From assembly GCA_004519485.1 (NCBI GenBank), contig CP038121.1, forward strand, positions 558,001-622,000: DNA of 64,000 nt, in the 5' to 3' direction. The stretch is from Nannochloropsis oceanica (lineage: Eukaryota > Sar > Eustigmatophyceae > Eustigmatales > Monodopsidaceae). Under the pieces are notes generated by a model that had not been told where the DNA came from, made no database searches, and worked only from the letters and a program-made list of their open reading frames with translations. Position numbers and translations under genes: made by a program. Every line of letters begins with the position of its first letter. Position 1 is the first letter of the stretch. Below are positions 34,571 to 45,729 of this stretch, piece after piece.

Positions 34571-35433
34571 ACTTTGTGGCATGTGATTGGATACAGGGAG
34601 GGAGGCAGCAAGGGGATGTAAAAACGTATGTTCGGTGAGGGAGGGGGAAGGACGGTGAAGGGAGGGTGGAGGAGGGTGGGTCGGCTGGAGAAAAGGGATT
34701 TGACAAATACAGGATCACAGTGGGCTTGGAGGGCTGAAAATGAAGGAGGAAAGGTAGATGAAGTAGATGAAGGAGAAAAAGAGGGAAACAGGAAGGTGAG
34801 AGCCAGGTGAAGAAAAAGAGAAGAACCTGTAAGCGTGTGAAGTACTGCCCGAACCGTCCATGCTCTCGTTTGGGGGTTATTGCTTGCTTTCCTAACTCTG
34901 TATCTCAATCTTCCTCGAATGTGCTGATTTCCCATCATTTTCCTTTCGGCCACCGTATTGATTGCCTTCAGAAGCGCCAGCACAAGCATGCGGGTGGATG
35001 CGGCAAGGTTTACTGAAGCCTCCTCCTTTGCTCCTTGTCGTCTCATGCTGTTCCTCCCCATCATCGCGTTTCCTTCTCTCTCTGGTTGATTGCTGCGTGA
35101 GTTACTCTGCGCACGGGCCCAGTGGAGGCATGCCTGTCGTCGCGCCTTATACCTCAGGCCACACCTGGCCCCTCTACTTCACTCCCCTTCCTCCATCTCC
35201 TCTACCCCCTCCCCCGTATCCGCTACTTCCATCATTCGACTACTTCACTCCCCTTCCTCCATCTCCTCTACCCCCTCCCCCGTATCCGCTACTTCCATCA
35301 TTCGACTACTTCACTCCCCTTCCTTCATCTCTTCTTCCCCCTCCCCCGTATCCGCTACCTCCATCATTGGATTACTGCCTTCTTCCTCTCCTTCTCCCTC
35401 CTCCTCCTCTTGCGGCGCCGTTCCCCGTTCTTC
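34571..35433. other. intergenic between convergent genes, with a tandem repeat
   Basis: 860 bases with no recognised gene. The left half is G-rich in GGAGG blocks and the right half is C/T-rich. It contains the 66-bp tandem repeat listed separately. Confidence 0.4.
35177..35374 (+). repeat. 66-bp tandem repeat, three copies
   Basis: Units start at 35177, 35243 and 35309. The first two are identical by eye; the third differs at several positions. The unit begins CTTCACTCCCCTTCCT and ends in CGACTA or GGATTA. The unit length is a multiple of three, so all frames stay open through it. Confidence 0.9.
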
Positions 35434-36435
35434 TTACTCCTCGTCATCCTCCATTCCCACGCACCCTCCCTTTCCCTTCTCCTCCACCTCCTCCATGGCA
35501 CTCGTCCCCCCGTCATCAGCTTTCTTCCCTCCAGTTTCGGCCTCAGACTCAGCTCTCACAAAGGGACGCATCAACCGTACTCCCCCTTTTAACTCTCCTC
35601 CTCCGTCTCCTCCTCTTCCTCCTCCTCCTCCTCCTCCTCGCCCGAGCAGCTGATGCTCCCGCATGCTAGCCCTGGCCAGGCGAGCATCGGCTTCCTGTTG
35701 GAAGCGAGTGAAGGACGGGCAAATGGAGGCCTTCCGCTTGATGAGGACGGTGTGCGGCGTGCGGGTGTAGTGGGCCACGGGGTAAGGAGGAAGCTGCGGC
35801 TGCGTTGCACCTCCTTCCCCCTCCCGCTCCTCCTCTTCCTCCCCACTGTATGGGTAGAAGTGTCCGCCTTTCCCCTCAATCATCAATTTCTCTCCAGAAG
35901 AAAGCAAAAGGGAGGAAAACGACTTGTCGGTTTCCCGCCGCCCTGATGCAGGACTCCCTCCTCCTCCTCCTCCTCCTCCTCCTCCTCCTCCTCCTCCCCT
36001 ATTTTCTTCTTCTCCTCCTCTCATGGCGGAGGATGGTGAAGTGGAGGAGGTCGCGTCCCACATCATTGTTGAAGACATACTCTTACAAACGCGTGATAGT
36101 ACTGCGATTTCCGGCCAGTTCTCCGTTGTCAGCACCCCCTTTCCTTCTCCCACGCTACTCTCACTGCTGCCACCGTGTCGCGTGGACGGGAAGGAGCACG
36201 AAGAGGCGGGGCTGTCCCACTCTCCGATACGCGGCGCGTCCTGCGCAGTCTTAGTAAAAAGGAGCGATAAGTCGATTGGTGCCCGCTTCCGCTCGGCCAC
36301 CCGGCGGTCCCGTTCTTGGTCTCGTAGGAGGGCGGCCACACGGGCTTGGTTGAGGACGGACAGGGTTTGACGGCCGCCCTGGGAAGCAGGAGGGGTGTCT
36401 TGTTCGCCGCTGGTGCTGGTGCTGGTAGATGTCAT
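35434..36435 (-). CDS. hypothetical low-complexity protein
   Basis: Single-exon frame of 333 residues from ATG 36435 to the TAA at 35434-35436; a longer in-frame start lies at 36570. The N-terminus MTSTSTSTSGEQDTPPASQG is followed by VLNQARVAALLRDQERDRRV and ERKRAPIDLSLLFTK, which look like real helical coding sequence. A poly-Gly run, an acidic stretch and PSFTRFQQEADARLARASMR come later, with an acidic end. The family is not recognised. It is divergent from the poly(A) polymerase gene with 272 bp between starts. Confidence 0.5.
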   Translation of the reverse strand: MTSTSTSTSGEQDTPPASQGGRQTLSVLNQARVAALLRDQERDRRVAERKRAPIDLSLLFTKTAQDAPRIGEWDSPASSCSFPSTRHGGSSESSVGEGKGVLTTENWPEIAVLSRVCKSMSSTMMWDATSSTSPSSAMRGGEEENRGGGGGGGGGGGGGGSPASGRRETDKSFSSLLLSSGEKLMIEGKGGHFYPYSGEEEEEREGEGGATQPQLPPYPVAHYTRTPHTVLIKRKASICPSFTRFQQEADARLARASMREHQLLGRGGGGGGGRGGDGGGELKGGVRLMRPFVRAESEAETGGKKADDGGTSAMEEVEEKGKGGCVGMEDDEE

Positions 36436-36707
36436 CTTTTTTTTTTTAACTACGAAGAGCAAGGCGTATCTTAGGCGCGGGGGGGGGTGGAAGAGGGGGG
36501 AGGATGGGGCGTAAAAGGGGATGGGAGCGTATGGGACGCTGAGGGGAGGAAACCGCGGCGCGAAGGACATGCAGCATCACACCCTCCCTTTCAAGCCCTT
36601 CCTCCCCAACCACACTACCCACGCATTGACCAACAGGCAATATATTTTTTATTCGCTGACCGCTGTAGAAGTAGGAGTAGCACCCGTTCCTGCGGCATCA
36701 AGCCAAT
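36436..36707. promoter_or_regulatory. divergent promoter region upstream of the poly(A) polymerase gene
   Basis: Start codons at 36435 (-) and 36708 (+) point away from each other. The interval has a T-run at 36437-36446 and a G-run at 36480-36487. The call is made from layout only. Confidence 0.35.
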
Positions 36708-39700
36708 ATGACGGAGACCAAGGCCAACAAACAAGACAAGAAAGAGGCGGGTGACGAGGAGGAGGAGGAGGAGGAGGAGGAGGAGGAGGAGGCCTTCATC
36801 CAGTTTCACGACTCGGACGACGGTACGGGCGTAGGGATTGTCATCGAGGAGGATGGAGGGGAGAGTGAGAGAGGGGGGGGGATGGTTGGAGTTTAGGTAG
36901 TGATTTGTTTGTTTCTGCTGTTTGCATGCTCTGCGGCAGCCTCTCAACGCCTCCCTCCCCCTCTCCACACCCAACACCACAGACGACGATGGCGTCGCCG
37001 CCGGTGCACAAGTAGGGGTTGATGAGGAGGACGGGGAGGGAGGAGACAAGGTAGAAGAGGACGGGGGGTTGCTGCGACCATATACAGATGTGCCGTGGCA
37101 TCGGAAGGGTGGCCTGGTCACTGTCACCACAGGAGGCGGTGCAGGACAGGTACGGAGAGGGGATGGGGGAAGGATGAGGGATGGCGGGGGATCAAGACAG
37201 GAACTGCTTGTGCTGACGTTCATACGCCGTTAATAATAAGGCACAAACCTCCTTTCTTTCCCCTTCCTTTGCTTCTCTTCGCCTCACGTCCTCCCCCTGT
37301 AGAAACCCATCACCAGCACCATCAAGACGGACCCGACCTCCCTCCCTCCCCTCCTGCGGCTGCACAATGAGCTCTTGGATTTTTGCGATTTGCTGGCACC
37401 GACCAAGGCGGAGCTAGAGGCCCGGCAGAGGGTCACCAAGATTGCCTCCAACACGGTAGATATGCGGGGAAGGAGGAACCATGAATGGAGAGGAGGGGGA
37501 GGGGGGAAGAATGACATTGCGACCATGTCTGGTTTGGTGGGTGCACTCACCACCTCTTTCCATCGATCTTTCTCTCCCTCCCTCCCTCCCTCCCTCCCGT
37601 CCAACGCGGCAGGTGAAGGCGTTGTGGCCGGACTTCGACGTGCAGGTGTTCGGGTCCGAAGCCACCAAGGTGAGGCCAGCGAGAGGGACAGGGAGAGAGG
37701 GAGGGAGGGAGGGAGGAAGGGAGGGAGGGAGTGACGGAGTGACGGAGTGAGGGAGGAAGGAAGGAAGGGAGGGAGGGAGGGAGAGAGGGAGGGGCCAGAC
37801 GGTGATTTTAAAAACTGTTGCGTTTGTCTTGATTCGCCCCTCCTTCTGTCTCTCCCTCCCTCCGCCGCTCATCCTTCTCCCCTTACCGCAGGTCTTCCTG
37901 CCCGAGAGCGACATCGACATGGTGGTGCTGCCACCCCAGGAGCTGCCCGTGCACCAGGTCCGCAACAACCTCTTCCAGCTCGCCGAGGTGTGCGGGAAGG
38001 CGGGGGGGGAGGGAGGGATGGAGGGAGGGAGGGAGGGAAGGAGGGAAGAGACAGTGGTGAGAAGAGATGTGCCCCGAGGTGGAGGCGTTTGCCTGATACG
38101 CAGGAAGCCCGTCACCAACCCCCCTCCCCTTCCCCCTCAGGCCTTCAAGCAGGAGGAGTCGGTGACGGGCATGGAGGTGATCGCCAAGGCCCGCGTGCCC
38201 ATCATCAAGCTCCGCTTCCTCAACCTGCAGGTAAACTGGGAGCAGCGCGGGGGAGGGGAAGGGACGGAGGGAAGGAGAGAGCTCAGGTGGAGGGGTATTA
38301 CGGCACACATCTTCGAGACCATTATTCCATCCTTCTCCCCCCGCGCTCCTCCAGGTGGACATCTCCTTCTCCTCCGACTCCGGGCTCAAGTCCGCGCGCT
38401 ACATGCTCGAGCGCATGGAGGCCCTGCCCCCCCTCCGGCCCCTCATCCTCGTCTTCAAGTACTTCCTGGTCAGCGGGAGGGAGGGAGGGAGAGAGGGAGG
38501 GAGGGCGGGTCATAAGAACCCGTCGATGGTGAAAAGGAGAGAGAAACGTGACAAGTGGGAAATAATGGGTTCATACATGCCGCCCTGTGACCGTCCCTTC
38601 CCCCCTCCCTCCCTTTTGCCCTCCCTCCCCACCCGTAGGCCCAGCGGGAGCTGAACGAGACTTTTACGGGCGGCTGCGGCTCCTTCCTCCTGCAGCTCAT
38701 GCTCATCGCCTACCTTCAGCACGCGCAGAAGGAGGCGGAGGAGGTGAGGATGGGAATGAGGGAGGGAAGGGGGAAGGGACGGGAAGGGGAGATTTCGCCT
38801 CTCTGTGTCTGCCAGGCAAATCCGTGGGTCCGTCCGCCAATTCAATTAAATCGTTAAAATTATTCATTTTTTATATATGTATAAGTCGCTCGCTCGCCTG
38901 TCTTCTTTCTTCCTCCCGAATACTTCTGTGCAGTCGCGCTCACATCCGTCCACCTTGCCCTCCTTCCCTCCCTTACTCCCCTCCTCCCTCCAGGCTAGCG
39001 GCTCGGAACGCACTCTCAACCTGGGCTCCCTATTTTTGGGCGTCCTTCGCTTCTACGGCCACCAGCTCAACTACGAGGAGGTGGGCCTGTCGGTGCTGGG
39101 GGATGGCATCCTCTTCAGGAAGGTGAGGCCCAGGGGGAGGGGGGAGAGGGGGAGGAGGAGGGGGGGCTTATGATGGGATGGGCAGCACCATCTCATATCC
39201 CCCCATCCCCCCCTCCTCCCCCTCTCCCTCCAGCTGGAGCGCGGGATGTTCTCGTACGACCGCCCCTGGGTGCTGGCAGTGGAAAACCCGCTGGACTCGA
39301 CGCTGGACGTGGGCAAGAACAGCTACAACATGCCCCTTCTCAAGGAGGCCCTCGCGGAGGCCTACACCCGCCTGCACAACGTTCTGGTCTCTCCGCCGGC
39401 AGGTGCGTCAGGGGGAGGAGGGAAGGAGGAGGGGGGGAGGGAGGGGCAGTAGAGACTCTTGGATTTGATCGATTCCCGGTTGGTGGGTGCTTTCCTCGGA
39501 CCCACCTTCCCTCCCTCCCTCCCTCCTCCCTCTCTCCCTCCCTCCCTCCTTCCTTCCCTCCAGGCAAGCCCATCTCTCTCCTCGCCGTGGTCATTCGCCC
39601 CGATCAAGTGCTGTCCGGGCGGCCCATGCCCAAACGCCATATCTTTCAAACCCGCGTCTTCACTCCGCGCAAGCCTTATCGACCTCAGGTAGAGAGGGAG

Positions 39701-40088
39701 GGCGCGAGGGAGGGAGGGAAGGAGGGAAAGCCTCTGAGGGCTCGTGGAATCGGGCGCCTTCGACTCCCGTCTCCTCTTTGAATTCCTATGTCCCTGCCTC
39801 CCAACACAGGTCAGCAGCAATGACAACTACCACAGTAGCGCCAGCGGTAGCTTCGGCGGCATCGGCGGCATCGGCGGGGGGGAAGGGGCTGGGGGAGGGA
39901 GGGAGGTGCGCATGGTCTCCACCAACGACTATGGAGGAAGAGGAAGGGGAGGAGGTAGTGGAGGAGGTGGGGGAGAAGAGGGAGGGAAAAAGCGCGGTAG
40001 ATGGTCGGGGGGGCGGAGAGAGGATCAGCCGGCGTCTGACTTCCAAGCACGGGGGGACTACAACTTCAACAAGAGAGGCCGACGCTAA
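36708..40088 (+). CDS. TRF4: TRF4/PAPD5-type non-canonical poly(A) polymerase
   Basis: Twelve exons (36708-36822, 36983-37149, 37303-37455, 37613-37669, 37892-37987, 38141-38230, 38355-38468, 38639-38743, 38994-39122, 39234-39402, 39564-39688, 39810-40088) sum to 533 codons. The nucleotidyltransferase signature is complete: VFGSEATKVFLPESDIDMVV with the G-S helix and two metal-binding aspartates. The third acid is in VDISFSSDSG. The central domain (PLILVFKYFLVAQRELNETF, GGCGSFLLQLMLIAYLQ) and the PAP-associated part (LNLGSLFLGVLRFYGHQLNY, VENPLDSTLDVGKNSYNM) match TRF4/5, the TRAMP-complex enzymes that add short A-tails to nuclear RNAs for exosome decay. The N-terminus is acidic. The C-terminus is an RG/Gly-rich RNA-binding tail ending FNKRGRR. 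Introns are full of (GGGA)n and (TCCC)n. Confidence 0.9.
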
Positions 40089-41134
40089 GCTTCATCAAAG
40101 CCCAAATCCAAAATCATGAAAAAGCAATGGGACGCTTAAAGCGAAGGGAGAAAAAGAGAGGGAGGAGAGTGGCTGGCCCGGGTGGGGTCATGTTTCTTCT
40201 TCTCGGGGGGGTCGGATTGAATGTGCCCACACTCCCCACCCCCGCTTTGATCTGCCCATGATCTCGACTCTCTCTTTCCTTTCCCGTCTGTCTCCCTTCT
40301 AGCTGTGCATCTGCTTTCTCTCACTTCCCTTCTTTTCCATCGTTTTGGCGCCGTCATCCATCTCGTAATTGTTGTGCTGTATCCCTCCCTATTTCCCGCA
40401 TTTTTCCTGTTATTCTTCTCCTCCTTCTTCCTCTTCTACTTCTGCATTTTCTTCTTCCCTTTCTCCTTCTTCTTCTTCTTCTTCTTCTTTTTCTTCTATT
40501 TTCGTTTTGCTTCTTCAGCTGCTTCTTCTGCTGCTGCTTCTCCTTCTTCTTCTTATTCTTTTTCAGCTGCTGCTGTCTCATCAATATCGAACAACTTGTC
40601 GTCATATTTTTCCAAATCTATACATACACCCTCTCCCTCTTCCTTCCCTCCCTCCCGTTCTCCCTCATCCTTCCCTCCCTCCCGTTCTCCCTCATCCCTC
40701 CCTCCCTCCCTTTCTCCTTCCCTCCCTCCCTCCCCCGGCCCTCCTCTCCGAACGCCAGCTCCCAAGCGTGCTGTTTTCAAGACGCCAGCGAGTGCCCCCT
40801 CCACCACGTGAGTGAGTGAGTGAGTGTGTGAGTCTGCGTCCCCGCCACCGCACCCTCTCCAACGCGGACTTCAACGCTTCCGATTTCTCTTCCTCATCCT
40901 CCCTCCCTCCCTCCCTCCTCTATGACCACTCCCAGCGCTCCTTTCCCAGCATTCAGCCCAGCCCCTGACATTGCTTTGTCTCTCTCTGCCTCCTCTGTTT
41001 CCCTCTGCCTCCTCTGTTTCCCTCTGTCTCCTGTTTCCCTGTGTCTGCCGCCCCATGTCCCGACGCAAGACGCATCAACACCCTGCCCTTACCTCCACCA
41101 CTGCTGCTGCTGCTGCCACTGTCTATCTGCCTAT
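40089..41134. other. intergenic C/T-rich stretch between convergent genes
   Basis: About 1 kb with no gene called. Between about 40365 and 40740 the plus strand is mostly C and T (CTTCTT, then TCCCTCCC). A small (GTGA)n run is at 40807-40830. Open frames here code only simple repeats of amino acids. Confidence 0.5.
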
Positions 41135-43809
41135 CTAACATTCATTCCCCAGGCCCCACACCGCGCTGTTGCTCGCCAGCGACAAGAGGCGCTCCATGTC
41201 CCGACGGAGGGGGGAGGGCGTGGGCTGGTCTTTCCCATGACCGCCGAGGAGGATGCGACTGGACCTGATAAGAGGGAGGGAAGGAGCAGGGGAGGAAGGG
41301 AAAGAGGGACAGGTTCAATTACATGGAAGCGGGGGCTTAGGGAAGGAGGGAGCGAAGGGGGAACATACCGACGGATGGGTGTGGAGGTGGAGCGGGTCCC
41401 GTCGCCGTTAAAGCGAGAGACTTCCAGCAAAAACGACCCGCCGCCACCGGCAGGGGAGGAGACCGAGGGAGAGGAAGGGGTGCAACTCTTGGTCTTCTTC
41501 TTGTTGGGCATCGGGGTGCCCTTGCGTTGGCCCGAGGTCGCGTCCAGTTCCATGGCAGGGCAGACGCCAGGAGAGGACTGCCGAGGGAGAGAAGGGAGGG
41601 GGGGGTAAGGGGGAAGAGGTGAATAAATGCATGTGTATGTATGCAGCCACAGGGCCGAGTAGACCGGTTGATAACTCGGTGTGAGATAAAGATCCATCTC
41701 TCCGAGACTTGCCTTCGTTCCAGCTCCAGCTGCCGCGAAACCGCCATCGTGGTCACCGCTCTGGCCGTTCTCGACGTCCTCAAACCCGCCATCGCTACCG
41801 TCGCGATCCTCCTCCTCCTCCTCCTCCTCATACTGCTGCTGCTGCTGCAGCTGCTGCTGATCAGTCGAGACACGTGCAGGCATCGCCGTCATCCTCAGCC
41901 GAGCCGCCCCCGCAGCCATAGAAGAACGCCATGGGCCACGGCCAAGGGAGCGGGCAGGAGGAGGCGGAGGAGGCATGTCTGGATACTGCTTATTGTTACT
42001 GCTGGTGCTGGTGCTACCACCGCTGCGGCTGGGCAGGGTGGCAGTGATAGTATTGGTGCTGTCCTTGGCCTTCCGCGCCGAGCCCAAGAGAGACCAGTCG
42101 CCCTCCTCCTCCTCCTCCTCCTCCTCCTCCTCCTCCTCCTCCTCCCCCTCTTCCTGTCTCTCCCTGTCCTGCATCTGCTTGCTGTAGCCTTCCCAATGGC
42201 CCTCCTCACCACCCTTGTCACCCTCGTCCTCCATTGGCGACGAACCCGCCCTATAACCGTCACCCTCCCTCGCAAACAACTCCATCCTCCCATCCTCCCC
42301 CTCTTCCTCCTCTTCCTCCTCCCCCTCGACTCTTACCTCTCCCACCCCCTCCATGGGCAAGGCCACCACCCGCCTCGCCCCCCCACTCTTGAGGATGGCT
42401 GTGGGAGACATCAACAGCGATCGACGCCGAGCAGAAGAGGGCGCCTGCCCTTCCTCCCCCCCTCCCTCCTCCTCCTGTCGCCGCTGCACAAGGAGGGAGA
42501 CACGCCGGGCCCCTGTGGAGAGGGGGCTCATGAAGGGTGCTGCAGTCGAAGCCGAAGGCGGAGGGGTACGCTTGGCAGGGGAAGCGTATGAGGAGGGAGC
42601 GGCGAAGGAAGGGAGGGAGGAAGGGGCGGTTCGACGAGGAGGAGGGGGCATAGGGTCCGTGGCAGCTGTAGTGGAAGGGGAGGATGCCAAGCGATGATTG
42701 GCCGCTCGCAGCAAGCTGGCCCGTTTGGCCTTGTCGTCATGCTGCTGTTGCTGCCGCTCCTGCTGCTGGCGTTGCGCCGGCTCCGCCTCTCTTCCAAACA
42801 AGTCTCGCGTCACGAGTGCGTCCACCCCCCCTCCTTCTCCCTTGTCTTCCTTCGTCAACTCGTCCGTATCGTCGCCATCATGCGCCGACATGTCGGGCGG
42901 AATCCGACCAGAGAAGACTGTGGTGAGAGAAGAGGCACATAAGGTCTCGACCTCCTCCTCCTCCTCCTCCTCCTCCTCCTCCTCCTCCTCCTCCTCCTCC
43001 TCCTCCTCCTCCACGTCCTCCTCCTCCACGTCCTCCTCCTCCACGTCCTCCTCCTCCTTCTCCACTTCTTCCTCCTCCCGTTCCTTCAGACGTTCCACCG
43101 CCTTTTCCCTCCCCTCCTGCAAGACCCTCTCCTCCCTCGCACCGCCGAGCTTCACTCCCCTCATGCCCTCTTCCCACACCCTTGCCGCATCCGTCCAGGC
43201 TCCTTCCGCTTCCTCCACCTCAGCCCGCGCCAACCAGTACATAGCCTTGCCCTTGTGAATGGGCTGGCGTTTCCCAAGCTCCGTCAACAAGGTGCGGGCC
43301 GCTCCATGGCACCCCAAGTCCATCAGCTGCCGCGCTTCTTCAACGGCGGCAGCCAGGGTGGTGGAGGTGGAGAACGAGGACGAGGACGAGAGAGGGCCAG
43401 TGTGAGAAAAAGAGGACAAGGAGAATGAGGAGGAGGACGAAGAGGCGAAGGCCGCAGAGACTTGGGATTTGACATACGCGGTGTTCTTCGAGGTGGTGGT
43501 CGCCATAGTCGTCGTCCGACTGTTGAAGCTGCTGATAGGGCAATGCATGGCCAAGGGGGTTGTGGTAGGAGAACGCATAATTTGCTTTTTCATGCTGCTG
43601 GCCGTGGGAGCTGTCATGCCCCCGCGTGTAGTGGCCTTCATCTCGCGCCCCATCATCTCACTCGTCGATGCAGGAGGGGCCGCTGCGCTTGCTACTGTGG
43701 TAGTAGTGCCGCCCTTCTTGTTGTGCTTGTGGCTCTCAATGAGAGTGAGGCGCGAGGCTGCCGTCTCTGCGACAGAGGCTGCTACGTTCTCCTTGTTGGG
43801 GGCCTGCAT
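41135..43809 (-). CDS. KEN-box acidic protein, possible CKAP2-like spindle factor
   Basis: Exons 41713-43809, 41369-41577 and 41135-41264 sum to 812 codons. The N-terminus MQAPNKENVAASVAE contains a KEN box, the degron read by the anaphase-promoting complex. An element near residues 160-230 (KGKAMYWLARAEVEEAEGAW then DAARVWEEGMRG) resembles the TPR-like C-terminal motif of CKAP2-type proteins, where a W-x-x-L-A-x-x-E helix is followed by a helix with an acidic end. Very long Glu runs, poly-Gln and basic Ser-Pro blocks make up the rest. The C-terminus (RRDMERLLSLASNSAVWGLG) is helical. The first intron would start with a GC donor (AAG|GCAAGT); that 135-bp interval is also open in frame, so it may be retained. 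A mitotic role is inference from the KEN box and composition. Confidence 0.55.
42945..43020 (+). repeat. (CTC)n/(TCC)n run coding poly-Glu on the minus strand
   Basis: About 65 bases of CTCCTCCTC, followed by three CTCCTCCTCCACGTC units to about 43050. It codes the EEE and VEEED repeats of the KEN-box protein. A second run coding poly-Glu lies at 42098-42145. Confidence 0.9.
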
Positions 43810-44075
43810 GATGGCTGTTTTGTCAAAGTAGTACATGAGTGGGATCGTTTTTGTGAGCGCATTAAGTGGAAGAAGCGACCACCCCCGCCGTGTAGGGGTC
43901 CAGCGTGTTAGTCGCTTGTCATTCCCGAAAACAACCGTGGGGCTTGGCATCCAGGCTCTAATTTAGTGGGATTTTTGTGGTCATCCTCTGAGATGGTGCT
44001 CTACCTCTTATCCCCAAGGAGGAATTGTGGGCTGAGCGGTGTGACACGGGGGTCCAAACTGGCGTTTAAATGGGG
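43797..44075 (+). repeat. direct repeat, copy 1: 5' end and upstream region of the KEN-box gene
   Basis: This contains the start codon region and upstream DNA of the KEN-box gene. It matches 46717-46968 in the same orientation, with conserved landmarks GGGGGCCTGCATG, GAGCGCAT, TTATTCCC/TCATTCCC, ATGGTGCTCTA/ATAATGCTCTA, TCCCCAAGG and GGCTGAGC-GTGTGACA. The two differ by many substitutions and small gaps, so the duplication is not recent. Confidence 0.75.
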
Positions 44076-44481
44076 GGAAAGGAAGAGAGCGGGGGTTTGT
44101 GGGGTGGCTAATTTGTTGTATGTGCACGCTTTTACTGTGCATCATAGTGTACCATTATGTGGCTTTTTGTGGTGGGGCGGCTTTGTGGCCGTGATGGTCG
44201 GATGAGTGTGGTGGTTGGGTGAGGCGGCGTTTGCCCATTCGCCAGACGACCATTGTAACGGTTTGAGTGGGGGGTCATGAGGTCTCATGTGAGACCAAGG
44301 GGACCATTGATGAGACGTCACGCTGGATTGGTGAGGTCAGTGCGCCTCCCGCGAAGGGAGCACGGACGTTATTGCTCGCTACTAAGGATATCTATTTATG
44401 AGCAATTTCGCATTCGAGAACGAGGCGTGTATACAATACAAGAGTGGTGGCTTCAGGCAAGCCTCAACCCCTCAATTGCAG
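44076..44481. other. accessory stretch right of direct repeat copy 1, no gene recognised
   Basis: G/T-rich plus strand; short open frames only (44277-44555 runs into the inverted repeat). I cannot assign a function. Confidence 0.3.
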
Positions 44482-44662
44482 GGTTGGGCATGTGCCACGT
44501 GCACCTGGAGTGCACGTGCGCGAGCGCACGAAATAAAAGACAAATGTTAGAATAAGTCACGAAGAAAAATACCTTTGTTGGTTCTCCTTGGAATATGTGG
44601 CTCCAAAGGCCAAGAGGAAGCTATAGCCACACTTTTTGGGGTGAAAGATGAAGTGCTCGGTT
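44482..44662 (+). repeat. long inverted repeat, left arm
   Basis: About 180 bases that match the reverse complement of 45335-45517. Shared landmarks are GGGCATGTGCCACGTGCACCT, CGTGCGCGAGCGCAC, GACAAATGTTAGAATAAG, TGTGGCTCCAAAGGCCAA and GAAGTGCTCGG. I estimate 85-90 percent identity by eye. The arms enclose about 670 bases. Confidence 0.85.
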
Positions 44663-45334
44663 CAGATTTTTCGCCAAACCTGATTCGCCAAAGAAAATGT
44701 GTTCCCAAGCTCCACCTAATATAATCTCACACCACCACAACACTTATTACAGCGCTATGGATAATGGATAGGACCAGCCTGGGTGGGGAGGCTCAACAAG
44801 ATGCCGCGGTAGCAACACATTTGGGCTCGTCCTCTACCGCGCTCACTCCGGGAGCCACCAGGAACGACTCAATCGACCTTGTTATCTTGCGGAAAAGAAA
44901 ATCTGCACCCCCAAAATTCTGAACTATAGGTTCAAAAGATTTTCACCGACGCAGCTTCTCGAGCTCTCTTGCGCAGTGACTTGTTTGACCATTCAGGCGC
45001 AGCTGCCGGACAGTTTCGTGGAGAACCCTGTCTTTGTTGAATTCTGCAGTTTTATCACCGGTGGGCAGCTCGCATCCAACAGCAGGAGAACAAATGGCAG
45101 GCACTACAAGCGTATGTATGCCATTATGATAGAAGATTTGTGAGCGCTGGTTATCCAAAGTGGCCCGACCATTCTCTACAGTATATGTGTGTGACATTTG
45201 GTCCAGCCGTGTCAAGGACGCTTTCATGGTAATTTTGATCACCTACATTGGAGAGGACTATAAGTACTATGAGATCACAATGGGTTGCATCTTTATGCCT
45301 GGAAAGCATACCGCGGTGGCGATCGAAGAGAGTC
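44663..45334 (-). other. interior of the inverted repeat, with a coding-like minus-strand stretch
   Basis: A minus-strand open stretch at 44943-45242 reads like real protein (SQIFYHNGIHTLVVPAICSP, FNKDRVLHETVRQLRLNGQT), but it has no recognised family and no clear start or splice partners. It may be the remnant of a gene carried between the two arms. Confidence 0.3.
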
Positions 45335-45517
45335 CGAGCACTTCATATTTCATCCCAAAAAGTGCGGCTATAGCTTCCTCTTGGCCTTTGGAGCCACATA
45401 CTCCAAGGAGAACCAACAAAACTTTTTTCTTCGTGACTTATTCTAACATTTGTCTTTCTCTTTGTGCGCTCGCGCACGTGCAATCTAGGTGCACGTGGCA
45501 CATGCCCAGCCCTGCCC
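45335..45517 (-). repeat. long inverted repeat, right arm
   Basis: Reverse-complement partner of 44482-44662. The outer end of both arms is GGGCATGTGCCACGTGCACC, itself containing the palindromes GCACGTGC and GCGCGAGCGC-like pairs. I saw no clear target-site duplication outside the arms. Confidence 0.85.
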
Positions 45518-45729
45518 TCCATGCGCTGGTAAGAAGAGCACCACAGCTGGGGTTTGGCAGCAGCAGTGGCGATGCGAAAAGCAGAATAGAAAAATAGAAG
45601 AGAACGAGGAAAGGAAGCGAGCTTGCATGCACTCATCTGTTTTTATATTAAAATTCGCACGATGTGAGTGACACGTGTCCCGAGACGTCTGAGGTGGTCG
45701 GGCCGTGTGATGATCGGTATAGATCAGGT

